A stretch of 64,000 nucleotides of DNA, taken from Sphingobacterium oryzagri. Its GTDB lineage: Bacteria; Bacteroidota; Bacteroidia; Sphingobacteriales; Sphingobacteriaceae. Each line of letters begins with the position of its first letter. The first letter of the stretch is position 1. The notes under the pieces are model-generated. The model was not told the origin of the DNA and made no database searches. It saw nothing but the letters and a program-made list of their open reading frames with translations. The DNA lies in contig NZ_CP117880.1 in the NCBI RefSeq assembly GCF_028736175.1, forward strand, positions 3,844,001 through 3,908,000, read 5' to 3'. The position numbers were made by a program, and so were the translations under genes. Positions 37,524 to 45,789 of the stretch are shown one piece after another.

Positions 37524-37877
37524 TTGCAAGACGCTGAACGTAAACTACTGGCTTTATTGATGCCCGAAGGGCTGTTGGATTATTTCGATATTATGGATGT
37601 TAGACAGGTAAACAAGGAACTCCATATTCATCTGGAGGAAAAGAACCTTGTTCCTGCCGGTTATCAAGACAGTAAACTGGCCTCCAAAGGCTTTATGCCC
37701 GTTTCGCAAATCAAAGACTTTCCCATTCGTGGCCAGAAAGTTACCTTGCATATCAAACGCAGAAGATGGACCGTGCTAGATACCCAACAGATCATTACCA
37801 GAGATTGGGATCTTGCTTACAAAGGTGCTCGGATGACTACGGAATTCGGGCTTTTTTTAAAGGGGATATTTGGATAA
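37524..37877 (+). CDS. ISAon1-type transposase, N-terminal region protein
   Basis: The 117-residue product (L-L-A-L-L-M-P-E-G-L-L-D-Y-F-D-I, then L-H-I-H-L-E-E-K-N and later K-V-T-L-H-I-K-R-R-R-W) matches the small upstream frame of ISAon1-like elements, which corresponds to the N-terminal DNA-binding part of ISL3 transposases. No ATG is available; the likely start is the TTG at 37524. The frame ends at 37877, overlapping the start of the second frame by 8 bp, so the two products are probably made by translational coupling or by a +1 slip. Confidence 0.85.
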   Translation: MQDAERKLLALLMPEGLLDYFDIMDVRQVNKELHIHLEEKNLVPAGYQDSKLASKGFMPVSQIKDFPIRGQKVTLHIKRRRWTVLDTQQIITRDWDLAYKGARMTTEFGLFLKGIFG

Positions 37878-38853
37878 CTATCCTATCAGTGCCCATCTTT
37901 TGGCACTGCTGTTTCAGTTGGATGGCAAACAGCTTCAGGATCAGTACAAAAACCATTTAAGCGACTTTCATGATTGGGATCAGAAACTTCATGCAGAAGA
38001 CTGGACGGTATTTACAGGAAACATATCCGAACGACTCAGTATCGACGAGACCAGTTTCAGCAATGGTGAACTGTATACGATCGTAAGCAGCAAGACTGCC
38101 AAGGGAAAGAAAGGAACCATCCTGGCCACGATTAAAGGAACAAAAGCAGAAGATATCATCGCGGTATTGGAGCGTATTCCGCTTAAGCTGAGGAACAAAG
38201 TCCGGGAAGTAACAATGGATATGGCTCCCAATATGGCCAAGGCTATCCGCAGGTGTTTTATGAATGCCCGAAGGGTCATTGACAGATTTCATGTGCAGAA
38301 ACTTGTTTACGATGCTGTTCAGGAACTTCGTATAAAGTATCGTTGGGAAGTGTTGGATGAGGAAAGTAAACAGATCGCCAGCGCACGTAAAAAAGGTATT
38401 CTCTATGATCCTGAAGTACTACCTAATGGTGATACAATCAAACAGTTGCTGGCAAGATCAAGATATTTGTTATTCAAGCATCCTTCCAATTGGACTGTAA
38501 GTCAAAAGCACCGCGCAGAGCTTTTATTTCTGCGATTTCCCTTGTTAAAAAAGGCATACGGTCTTGGGGTGGCACTAGGGGACATCTTTAACAAATGCAA
38601 GGATAAGCAGCTGGCTTTTACCAAGCTTGGCCTATGGCACAATCAAGTAGAAAATTCTGGTATACCATCTTTTGAGAGTGTTGCCCGATCGATAGCTGCA
38701 CACCATACCGATATACTCCACTATTTTGACAACAGAAGTACCAATGCTTCAGCGGAGTCTTTTAATGCCAAATTAAAGGCATTTAGGAGTCTATTTCGTG
38801 GCGTAAGGGATACACCATTTTTTCTGTACAGGGTGATGAAATTATATGCTTAA
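37870..38853 (+). CDS. ISL3-family DDE transposase (ISAon1-like)
   Basis: The 327-residue product has the DDE residues of ISL3 transposases: Asp in L-S-I-D-E-T-S-F, Asp in V-T-M-D-M-A-P, and Glu in S-A-E-S-F-N-A-K-L-K-A-F-R near the C-terminus. The segment V-I-D-R-F-H-V-Q-K-L-V between them is also characteristic. A TTG at 37870 within TTGGATAA serves as start and overlaps the upstream stop; the frame opens only at 37861, after a stop at 37858. The 3' end overlaps, on the other strand, the new end of ccoS. Confidence 0.9.
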   Translation: MDNYPISAHLLALLFQLDGKQLQDQYKNHLSDFHDWDQKLHAEDWTVFTGNISERLSIDETSFSNGELYTIVSSKTAKGKKGTILATIKGTKAEDIIAVLERIPLKLRNKVREVTMDMAPNMAKAIRRCFMNARRVIDRFHVQKLVYDAVQELRIKYRWEVLDEESKQIASARKKGILYDPEVLPNGDTIKQLLARSRYLLFKHPSNWTVSQKHRAELLFLRFPLLKKAYGLGVALGDIFNKCKDKQLAFTKLGLWHNQVENSGIPSFESVARSIAAHHTDILHYFDNRSTNASAESFNAKLKAFRSLFRGVRDTPFFLYRVMKLYA

Positions 38854-39076
38854 AATTATCTCTCCCCAAGAATTCAGCTTGATCCGTTACTTTGTCCGGA
38901 ACCTTTTTACTCCTTCCTTCACACGCAACATCCGACACTTCATCATCAAACAAAATACGCACCGATGGCGTATAGGTATCGTCGTGCTGACCCGTACGCG
39001 TAGCCCAAAAAAAGGCTATCAAAAATATCAACGCGATAAATATACTACAGCCGATTAGAAAAAATATAATATTCAT
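38783..39076 (-). CDS. ccoS: cbb3 oxidase maturation protein CcoS, C-terminus replaced by insertion-sequence codons
   Basis: The N-terminal 45 residues match CcoS: one membrane helix (about 3-25), W-A-T-R-T-G-Q-H-D-D (24-33) and T-P-S-V-R-I-L-F-D-D. CcoS helps to insert haem and copper into cbb3 oxidase. The first 64 residues are encoded by chromosomal DNA; the last 33 (from D-Q-A-E-F-L-G) come from the insertion sequence read backwards. Joining the flanks across one target copy restores an in-frame end of ten residues (S-K-S-S-W-E-P-G-K-K) and a stop, giving 74 residues. The conserved part is intact, so the protein may still work. It follows ccoI by 36 bp. Confidence 0.85.
   Translation of the reverse strand: MNIIFFLIGCSIFIALIFLIAFFWATRTGQHDDTYTPSVRILFDDEVSDVACEGRSKKVPDKVTDQAEFLGRDNFKHIISSPCTEKMVYPLRHEIDS
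38862..38885 (-). repeat. Right terminal inverted repeat of the insertion sequence
   Basis: The 24 bases are the exact reverse complement of 37457-37480. Read on the minus strand they form codons 65-72 of the altered ccoS. Confidence 0.95.
38886..38893. repeat. 8-bp target duplication, right copy
   Basis: GTTACTTT follows the right inverted repeat and matches 37449-37456; it lies inside the ccoS reading frame. Confidence 0.9.
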
Positions 39077-39112
39077 GTGGGTCAGATTCGAATGTAAAAA
39101 ATGTATCTAGTG

Positions 39113-41512
39113 CTATAACAGTCCCCGCAGCCTCGCATACCAACGCGTTGCCAAACTGGTAAATGATATAATCGTTACCGTACTGATGGGCATCAATATC
39201 GCTGCGAAAAGCGGTGACATCACACCCTGCACAGCAAAGGTTAGCCCCACCACGTTATACAATAAAGAAATTGCAAAACTCAGGTGGATTACTTTAACCG
39301 CATCTTTCGCAAAGCCAAAAAACTGCGGCAATTTCTGAAAAGAAGCCCCATCTAATATGGCGTCGCAACCTGGCGAAAAATTATTGATATCGTCTGAGAC
39401 TGCGATACCCAAATCTGCCTTTCGCAATGCGCCGGCATCATTCAAGCCATCACCTAGCATACACACCTGCAACCCCTGCTCCTGCCAGGCTTCTATTTTG
39501 TGTAATTTGTCTAAAGGTGCTTGATTGAAAACCAGCTGAGCATCAGAGGGAAAAATCACACCCAACGCATCTTTCCTTCGCTCATTATCGCCCGAGAGAA
39601 GGTGCAAAGCATATTTACCGCGCATCTCCCGTATAATATCTGTCAGTCCAGATCGCCAAGATTGCTCTACCGAAAAGCAACCTTTAACCTGGTGATCGAT
39701 AGCGACAAAGACCATAGTGCCATCAGCCCGCTCCTGCTGCTTGCCTACGAACGACGCTGATCCTACCCGTGTAAAGCGACCGTTTATCTCGGCTTCCATC
39801 CCCTTTCCAACAATTTCGCGAAACGCCATCACGTCACGACTCGCTGGTTCGGCCAACCATTTAACAATTTCGCGGCTCAAGGGGTGGCTCGAGTGCCGGC
39901 AAAGCGAATTAACGATGACGCGATCTTCGTGCGTTAACACGCCATCAAAAACTATACTCGACGATGTTGGTGACGAGATCGTCCCGGTTTTATCGAACAC
40001 CAGGCAATCGATGGCCGCCATTTGCTCTACTGCAGCTGCATTTTTAACATACATCTTATTCCGATCGAGAATACTTAGCGCAGCAGATAGCGTGAATGGC
40101 GAACTCAAAGCGAGTGCGCAGGGACAAGCAATAATTAAAACGGCGGTAAATGCACCCCAAGCGCGCCCGTTATCTTCGTTTAGCAACCAAAATGTTGTAG
40201 CGAGTAAGGCGATGGCAACCAGCGCTACCGTAAAGTATTTACTGATAAAGCCGATAAACGTATCAAACTTTTTCTCGTATTGCTTAAAACTCTCGTTATT
40301 CCACAACTTCGTCAGATAACTTTGGGAGACAGGTTTGACGACTTCGAGCTCAATCGCTTCGCCCATTTGGCGACCACCGGCATACACAATCTCGCCCAAT
40401 GATTTGTCTACAGCTTTTGCCTCGCCTGTTACAAAGCTAAAATCCACCGATGCTCGCCCTTTAAGTAAGATCGCATCAGCCGGTATAATTTCATTATTCC
40501 GAACACGTATGCGATCGCCCACTTGCAGCGCGGCAATTTGCACAGGCCTCTCTGTAAATTCATCGGAAATAACGGTAACGGCTACGGGAAAATAAGAGCG
40601 ATAATCGCGTTCAAAGGATAAATGATAATACGTACGCTGTTGCACCCATTTGCCAATCAGGATAAAAAACACCAAACTACAGAGCGTGTCCGCAAACCCT
40701 GGTCCCGAATGTGTGAGCACTTCTACAGCGGTACGAAGAAAGATAACGAAAATACCGAGTGCTAGCGGAACATCCAGATTGAGCTGCTTTTGCCGAATGC
40801 TTTGCCAGGCCGAGCGAAAGTAATCAGCAGCGCTATACAACAATGTTGGTATCGTAAAACCCAGATTCATATAGCCAAAGAAATTGGCATAATGTTTTTC
40901 GAAAGCATCCATCCCAAAATATTCCGGAAAACTTAACATCATGGAATTTCCAAAGCAAAATCCAGCGACTGCAATCTTAGCAACTAACTGATTATTATTT
41001 TGTTTCAACCCTTCTTTAACCACATCTTGCAAGGTAATCTTGGGTTCATAACCAATTTTGATCAACAGCTCGACGAGCGATTTTAGTGAGAGGCGATTAT
41101 GTTTGAACGTGATACTCGCTTGCTTCTTCATAAAATCTACCGTTGAAGAAACGACCGAATGATCTAGTTTATATAAATGCTCCAGTAGCCAAATACAAGA
41201 ACTGCAATGGATGGCGGGTATATAAAAAGTGATGATGCTGATATCGGTGTCTTTAAAATCCACAAGCTTGGCGACAATGCTTCCTTCCTCTAAATAAGAA
41301 AGATCTTTTTGGCTACCCTTTTGCGATTTTCCCGGATGTGTATTATAACGATAGTAGCTTTGCATATCGTTATGCTTTAGTACTTGATAAACCGTCTGAC
41401 AACCCAAGCAGCAAAAACTATGATTATCTAATATGTAAGAATTTTCTTCTTCTACCCCGTCACCACAATGGTAACAAACTTGCTCCACGTGGATAAGCTC
41501 CTGCTCTGCCAT
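39113..41512 (-). CDS. ccoI: CcoI-type copper-translocating P-type ATPase
   Basis: The 799-residue product has the N-terminal Cys-rich zinc-binding segment of CcoI (C-Y-H-C-G-D, then C-C-L-G-C), a heavy-metal-associated domain with I-H-C-S-S-C (about 96-101), eight membrane helices, the C-P-C metal channel motif (A-C-P-C-A-L-A-L-S-S-P), the phosphorylation site D-K-T-G-T and G-D-G-L-N-D-A-G-A-L. CcoI (FixI) delivers copper to the periplasm for cbb3 oxidase. It lies between hemN and ccoS, an order known from Bacteroidota; the oxidase operon itself is 12 kb away. Confidence 0.95.
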   Translation of the reverse strand: MAEQELIHVEQVCYHCGDGVEEENSYILDNHSFCCLGCQTVYQVLKHNDMQSYYRYNTHPGKSQKGSQKDLSYLEEGSIVAKLVDFKDTDISIITFYIPAIHCSSCIWLLEHLYKLDHSVVSSTVDFMKKQASITFKHNRLSLKSLVELLIKIGYEPKITLQDVVKEGLKQNNNQLVAKIAVAGFCFGNSMMLSFPEYFGMDAFEKHYANFFGYMNLGFTIPTLLYSAADYFRSAWQSIRQKQLNLDVPLALGIFVIFLRTAVEVLTHSGPGFADTLCSLVFFILIGKWVQQRTYYHLSFERDYRSYFPVAVTVISDEFTERPVQIAALQVGDRIRVRNNEIIPADAILLKGRASVDFSFVTGEAKAVDKSLGEIVYAGGRQMGEAIELEVVKPVSQSYLTKLWNNESFKQYEKKFDTFIGFISKYFTVALVAIALLATTFWLLNEDNGRAWGAFTAVLIIACPCALALSSPFTLSAALSILDRNKMYVKNAAAVEQMAAIDCLVFDKTGTISSPTSSSIVFDGVLTHEDRVIVNSLCRHSSHPLSREIVKWLAEPASRDVMAFREIVGKGMEAEINGRFTRVGSASFVGKQQERADGTMVFVAIDHQVKGCFSVEQSWRSGLTDIIREMRGKYALHLLSGDNERRKDALGVIFPSDAQLVFNQAPLDKLHKIEAWQEQGLQVCMLGDGLNDAGALRKADLGIAVSDDINNFSPGCDAILDGASFQKLPQFFGFAKDAVKVIHLSFAISLLYNVVGLTFAVQGVMSPLFAAILMPISTVTIISFTSLATRWYARLRGLL

Positions 41513-41572
41513 AACCGAAAAAAATGATTGAATATGCCCTTAGTTACAAACCAAAAAACCAATTGAAATACC

Positions 41573-42934
41573 CTATATCGCCTGGCTAAATACATTTTCC
41601 GCCGCACGCGTTTCATGCAATCGCTGGTCAAAGCACATGCATATATTGCGCAGAAAGGGTTGCCCGGCAGCGGTAACACTCAGTTCGCCACATTCCGTCA
41701 AGTCGACCAAACCATCTTCCAATAGCGGACGCAGTCGCGCTAAAATAACGGCATTAAGGGGAAAGCCCGGGATAAATTTAACCGATGAACGACACATCAA
41801 ATCCAAAATATAGGTTCGTATAATTACATCTTCATCGTCCAAAAGATGACCCTTTACCACCGGCAGATTCCCTTCATCCAATAAGCGGTAATATTCTTCC
41901 ACAGTTTTCACATTCTGCGCAAACGCAGACCAAGCGTCACTGATCGAAGAAACGCCCAAACCGATCAATACCGGCGTATAGCGATCCGTATATCCCATAA
42001 AATTGCGGTGCAATTTACCAAGTTCAGACGCTATAAAAAGTGCATCTTCAACAAGCGCGAAATGATCCATGCCCACATCCCGATAGCCCTGCTCCTCAAT
42101 CAATTGTTTGCCCAATTGATACAGCGCCAGTTTCGTATTGCCCACAGGCAAATCATGTTCTGTAAATCGCCGTTGCCCAGGCTTTAGCCAAGGCACATGC
42201 GCATAGCTATAAAAAGAGATTCTGTCGGGTCGCATCGCTAGCGCGGCAGCAACTGTTTCACGTACGGTATGTTCATTTTGCAAAGGCAAGCCGTAGATCA
42301 GATCGAAGTTTATCGAAGAATATCCAATTTTCCGCGCCTCCTGCATAACACGTTGCACATCCTCAACAGATTGATGACGGTTAATCAAATATTGTACTTG
42401 TGGATCAAAATCTTGAATGCCCAAACTTAAACGACGGAATCCAAGTGCATACAACGCTTTTAAATGCGCCGTCGTCGTATTAGCCGGATGCGCTTCAAAG
42501 GAAAAAGCGGTTTGATCATCAACAATCAACCCATCGAGGAGCGTTTGTAAAAACCAAGTGAGGTTCTCGGACGCAAAAAAAGTAGGTGTTCCACCTCCCA
42601 GGTGAAGGTCACTAAGTCGAATATTATCGCCCAACCATGTTTTATACATTTCCCATTCTTTCAAAAGGTAGGTCAGGTAAGGCAATTCGACACCGTGATT
42701 TTTAGTAATTCGCGTATTGCAACCACAATAGGTACAAAGGCTCTCACAAAAAGGAAGGTGAATATAAAGGCTAATCCCTTGATCGTTGCTCCGCAAAAAT
42801 GACGTCCTAAGCGCGTTCTTCCATCCGGCGACATAAAAAGCTTCCTGGTTCCAAAAAGGGACGGTTGGATAGCTTGTGTAGCGCGGTGCGGCCACATTAT
42901 ATTTAGCGATTAGCTGTTTGCTTTGCTCGTTCAT
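41573..42934 (-). CDS. hemN: Oxygen-independent coproporphyrinogen III oxidase
   Basis: The 453-residue product is a radical SAM enzyme: Y-I-H-L-P-F-C-E-S-L-C-T-Y-C-G-C (about 57-72) holds the CxxxCxxC cluster motif plus the extra Cys of HemN. G-G-G-T-P and the S-F-E-A-H-P segment also match. It converts coproporphyrinogen III to protoporphyrinogen IX without oxygen, so it supplies haem at low oxygen. Its start overlaps the end of the upstream dehydrogenase-like gene by 32 bp. ccoI follows after 60 bp. Confidence 0.95.
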   Translation of the reverse strand: MNEQSKQLIAKYNVAAPRYTSYPTVPFWNQEAFYVAGWKNALRTSFLRSNDQGISLYIHLPFCESLCTYCGCNTRITKNHGVELPYLTYLLKEWEMYKTWLGDNIRLSDLHLGGGTPTFFASENLTWFLQTLLDGLIVDDQTAFSFEAHPANTTTAHLKALYALGFRRLSLGIQDFDPQVQYLINRHQSVEDVQRVMQEARKIGYSSINFDLIYGLPLQNEHTVRETVAAALAMRPDRISFYSYAHVPWLKPGQRRFTEHDLPVGNTKLALYQLGKQLIEEQGYRDVGMDHFALVEDALFIASELGKLHRNFMGYTDRYTPVLIGLGVSSISDAWSAFAQNVKTVEEYYRLLDEGNLPVVKGHLLDDEDVIIRTYILDLMCRSSVKFIPGFPLNAVILARLRPLLEDGLVDLTECGELSVTAAGQPFLRNICMCFDQRLHETRAAENVFSQAI

Positions 42935-43358
42935 CGGTATTATTTAATGGAAATACATTACAATCTTTTACACAGCAGCAAGCCTGCCCCACGCACCTAC
43001 CCTTATCCCATAAATTCAGGTTACGAATTGTCTGTTCGGCAATTCCTTTCGGACTCCGGTCTTCATAAGGCGTATTGGCCACCTGTATATCTAAATCGGC
43101 GGCATGAAACAGGTCGATATGATCCGTTTTCATCGAGCGCGTTACTATTTTTTGAACACCAGCTTTCTTGAGCCCATCAAGCAAATCGGCATCTAACCGA
43201 TCATCTTCAGAAACAATAACTACTTCCTTTCCAAAAACGTAATGAAGCGTATTGAAATTTAAGGGATTAGATATCAACGTCAGATCATGAACTTTTCCGT
43301 TCGCAAGAGCTAATAATTCCTTTTCGAAATCTTTTATATGGTACGCAACAGCTTTCAT
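42903..43358 (-). CDS. Truncated 2-hydroxyacid dehydrogenase-like protein with Cys-rich tail
   Basis: The 151-residue product resembles the N-terminal catalytic domain of D-lactate dehydrogenases: V-T-R-S-M-K-T-D-H-I-D-L (about 89-100, compare T-R-S-x-G-x-D-H-I-D) and V-A-N-T-P-Y (about 109). The NAD-binding domain and the catalytic Arg/Glu/His set are missing. The C-terminus has a cluster, C-V-G-Q-A-C-C-C-V-K-D-C, which could bind a metal or an Fe-S cluster. It is the first gene of the hemN-ccoI-ccoS operon and overlaps hemN by 32 bp. The function is unknown; a redox or haem-related role is a guess from context. Confidence 0.75.
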   Translation of the reverse strand: MKAVAYHIKDFEKELLALANGKVHDLTLISNPLNFNTLHYVFGKEVVIVSEDDRLDADLLDGLKKAGVQKIVTRSMKTDHIDLFHAADLDIQVANTPYEDRSPKGIAEQTIRNLNLWDKGRCVGQACCCVKDCNVFPLNNTDERAKQTANR

Positions 43359-43387
43359 GAGGTCTATTTATCTGTAATTTATACCTA

Positions 43388-43395
43388 CAAAACTA
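43388..43395 (-). promoter_or_regulatory. -7 element of the dehydrogenase-like/hemN/ccoI/ccoS operon
   Basis: On the minus strand TAGTTTTG matches TAnnTTTG in full, 29 bp before the ATG at 43358. Confidence 0.6.
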
Positions 43396-43440
43396 ATCGA
43401 GGCCGCAGTAGGTAGGCATGTGTTGCATCAAGAAAGAAAA

Positions 43441-43452
43441 TGATCCTAGTCA
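43441..43452. promoter_or_regulatory. Candidate FNR/FixK-type operator of the hemN/ccoI operon
   Basis: TGATCCTAGTCA fits TGA-N6-TCA. Its centre (43446.5) is 51.5 bp upstream of the first base of the -7 element (43395), the same as for the ccoNO operator. On the minus strand both sites are followed by TTTT. Confidence 0.6.
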
Positions 43453-43482
43453 CAGTCTAACAAACCTGCGTCAGGCAGCAAA

Positions 43483-43513
43483 AAAAAACGCAGACCATAA
43501 GCCTGCGTTTTTC
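43483..43513 (-). terminator. Intrinsic terminator of the response regulator gene
   Basis: On the minus strand AACGCAG and CTGCGTT form the stem and a run of T follows, 20 bp beyond the stop at 43533. Confidence 0.8.
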
Positions 43514-43532
43514 TATATGCGGTAAAAAACGT

Positions 43533-44591
43533 TTAGAATCTGACGCCTTTTAATTTCGCGATAGAGAAAATCCGTATCGCGTTACCTTCTTTGGTTATCA
43601 ATCGCTCATCCTTAAAGTCAGCAAGCATGCGGCTTATGGTTTCGTTTGCTGTACCTGCAAGCGCAGCAAGATCATCGCGCGAGATGCGAATCACGACCTC
43701 GTCGTCACCCTCCACAGCCACCGTCTTCTCTGCAACGTTAACCAATGCGTTTGCCACCCGCTTTCTAACCGTATCATAAGCAAAGCCCAGCATTTGTTCT
43801 TCTTTTTCGCGAACGTTGCCCGAGAGCAGCTTAATAAATTTGCTGGCGATCATCGGTTTGTTATAAAGAAGCTCGAAAAAACGCTCTTTCGGAATCAACG
43901 CAATTTCAGAATCTTCCAAAGAAGCCGCGTTGTCACTATATTTTTCATTTAAAAGTACCGTTTCATATCCAAAAAACGTGTCGTGGATATGGATATCGGT
44001 AGATAACTCACGACCATCCTGGTAAAATAAGAAGCTGCGCACCTTTCCCTTGATCAGAAAATACACGAAAATAGGCGAATCTCCGGCTTCATATATCGAC
44101 TGTTTCTTCTTGAAAACCTTAATACGCGAGTCTTTAACCAAGTCTTGCAAAAGATAGTTTTGCTCTTCTTCACTGAGATGCAGACTACCTCTAGAACTGG
44201 AATGTCCGACCAACTTTTCGCGCTTACGAAACCGACTTTCGATGGCATTCAAAAGCTCGATATCGTCAAACGGCTTGGTTAGGTAATCATCTGCTCCCAT
44301 TTCCATGGCTTTGCGCAAGTCAGCTCTTTCGGATTTTGCGGTTAAAAACACAAAAGGAATATCCGCCGTCAGCTCATTTTTACTGAGCATGTACAACACC
44401 CCATAACCGTCCAGTTCGGGCATCATGATATCACACAAGATAAGATCCGGTTTGTTTTTAATCGCCAGATCGACACCGACTTTACCATCGGCGGCTGTCA
44501 AAATTTCGTAATCACCCGTAAGCGAAAGCACCTCTGCCGTACCCTCACGAATCTCGAAATTATCTTCAATAATCAATATTTTCTTTGCCAT
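43533..44591 (-). CDS. Response regulator receiver fused to Crp/Fnr DNA-binding protein
   Basis: The 352-residue product has a receiver domain (1-120) with acidic pair E9-D10, phospho-acceptor Asp54 (L-C-D-I-M-M-P), Thr84 and Lys106, then a cyclic-nucleotide-binding-like barrel (about 150-260) and a Crp-type helix-turn-helix (about 285-340). The recognition helix N-E-T-I-S-R has the E-x-x-S-R pattern of FNR and FixK, which contact TTGA half-sites, not the pattern of CRP. The single Cys excludes an FNR-type Fe-S sensor, so the signal should come by phosphorylation from the adjacent FixL-like kinase (10 bp upstream). Likely an activator of the neighbouring cbb3 genes. Confidence 0.88.
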   Translation of the reverse strand: MAKKILIIEDNFEIREGTAEVLSLTGDYEILTAADGKVGVDLAIKNKPDLILCDIMMPELDGYGVLYMLSKNELTADIPFVFLTAKSERADLRKAMEMGADDYLTKPFDDIELLNAIESRFRKREKLVGHSSSRGSLHLSEEEQNYLLQDLVKDSRIKVFKKKQSIYEAGDSPIFVYFLIKGKVRSFLFYQDGRELSTDIHIHDTFFGYETVLLNEKYSDNAASLEDSEIALIPKERFFELLYNKPMIASKFIKLLSGNVREKEEQMLGFAYDTVRKRVANALVNVAEKTVAVEGDDEVVIRISRDDLAALAGTANETISRMLADFKDERLITKEGNAIRIFSIAKLKGVRF

Positions 44592-44600
44592 TTTATCATA

Positions 44601-45788
44601 CTATTGATCGAAAGTCATCTTGAATAGCGCACCTTCGTTTATCGCCGAACGATATTCCATCAAGCCCCCCATCAATTCTACATACCGCTTCACAATATTT
44701 AACCCCAAACCAGTTCCCGGAATATTCCCCGTATTGTGCGCTCTAAAGAACGGTTCGAATAAATTCTTTTGGTCTTCTACCGGAATACCAATACCATTAT
44801 CGCGAATACAAATTACGCAGGTATCATCTTTAATCTCTGTCGAGAACTCAATAAAGGTGTCTTCGCCAGAGTATTTAATTGCATTAGACACCAAATTGAT
44901 TATACTGCTCTTGATGAGATGGCTATCCAGGTAAAACATCCCCACATCACCGGTATGCTGATACACGATATGTTGGTTTTTTTTACAGATCATTTGCATC
45001 TCCTCCGTAATTTCCTCCGCGAGTTGCACCAAGTTGATATCCGATTTGTTGACCAATACTTTTCCAGCTTCCAACTTTTCCAGCGAAAGGAAATCGTTCA
45101 GAATGTTATTTAATAATTGCACCGAGCCACGAATGCGGTTGGTGTGCTTGATTACATTTTGAAAGTCGGGTCTTTCCACGTACTTCTCAATCAAGGAAGC
45201 CGAAAGTTGTACCGAACTGAGCGGTGTACGAAACTCGTGCGAAGCCATCGACACAAAACGCGATTTCATCTGGTTGAGTTCTTTCTCCTTTTCGAGCGAC
45301 AAACTCACATCCGACTTTGCCTTTTCCAATTCGGATACCAGTTTAATCAAATCTTTTGTGCGCTCACGCACTTTCTCTTCCAGCTCTATTGCATGTTTAC
45401 GCAGTTCATCTTCTGCAGCACGCTCTTTGGTCAGATCGTGGATAAAACCGGTAAATATGTTTTTGCTTTTGTAATGCACCTCACTGACAGCCAGGCGGAA
45501 AGGAAAAGTCGTGCCATCTTTTTTTAAGCCTTTAACCTCCCGTCCGATGCCAATAATTTTCTTAACACCAGTTTCCTGGTAATTTTCGATGTAGCCGTCA
45601 TGCCGCCCACGATCAGGCTCGGGCATCAGCAACGAAATATTATTGCCGATCACTTCCGAAGGTTCATAGCCAAATAAAGCCGAAGCAGCAGGGTTTATAG
45701 ACTCTACTGTGCCACGGCTATCAATGGTAATGATACCATCGATGGCATTATCAATAATCGCCTCGAGCAGCTTGACGGAATCGATCAT
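44601..45788 (-). CDS. FixL-like oxygen-sensing histidine kinase (haem PAS)
   Basis: The 395-residue product has a PAS domain (about 5-120), a coiled coil, a HisKA domain with H-E-F-R-T-P (about 182) and a HATPase domain with N-A-I-K-Y-S, D-N-G-I-G-I and G-T-G-L-G-L. No membrane helix is present, so it is cytoplasmic. The PAS part holds R-H-D-G-Y-I and I-I-G-I-G-R: His63 and Arg83, 20 residues apart, match the haem ligand His200 and the oxygen-sensing Arg220 of Bradyrhizobium FixL. This suggests a haem-bound oxygen sensor; haem has not been shown here. The partner regulator lies 9 bp downstream; the ettA stop is 1 bp upstream. Confidence 0.87.
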   Translation of the reverse strand: MIDSVKLLEAIIDNAIDGIITIDSRGTVESINPAASALFGYEPSEVIGNNISLLMPEPDRGRHDGYIENYQETGVKKIIGIGREVKGLKKDGTTFPFRLAVSEVHYKSKNIFTGFIHDLTKERAAEDELRKHAIELEEKVRERTKDLIKLVSELEKAKSDVSLSLEKEKELNQMKSRFVSMASHEFRTPLSSVQLSASLIEKYVERPDFQNVIKHTNRIRGSVQLLNNILNDFLSLEKLEAGKVLVNKSDINLVQLAEEITEEMQMICKKNQHIVYQHTGDVGMFYLDSHLIKSSIINLVSNAIKYSGEDTFIEFSTEIKDDTCVICIRDNGIGIPVEDQKNLFEPFFRAHNTGNIPGTGLGLNIVKRYVELMGGLMEYRSAINEGALFKMTFDQ

Positions 45789-45789
45789 G

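Larger units (their letters stand above)
37457..38885 (+). mobile_element. Complete ISL3-family (ISAon1-like) insertion sequence, 1429 bp
   Basis: The element has 24-bp perfect terminal inverted repeats (37457-37480 and 38862-38885, starting GGATCAAGCTG) and is flanked by the 8-bp duplication GTTACTTT, the length typical of ISL3 elements. It carries two overlapping frames: an N-terminal region protein and a DDE transposase. Nothing is visibly broken, and the intact ends and duplication point to a fairly recent insertion. It entered the 3' end of ccoS. Confidence 0.93.

Noticed and set aside
37766..37960. Programmed -1 frameshift at the T-TTT-TTA heptamer in the insertion sequence
   Set aside because: The -1 frame ends at 37960 without joining the transposase frame; the transposase frame needs +1.
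38783..38861. The last part of ccoS as a native conserved tail
   Set aside because: It lies inside the insertion sequence, antisense to the transposase gene.
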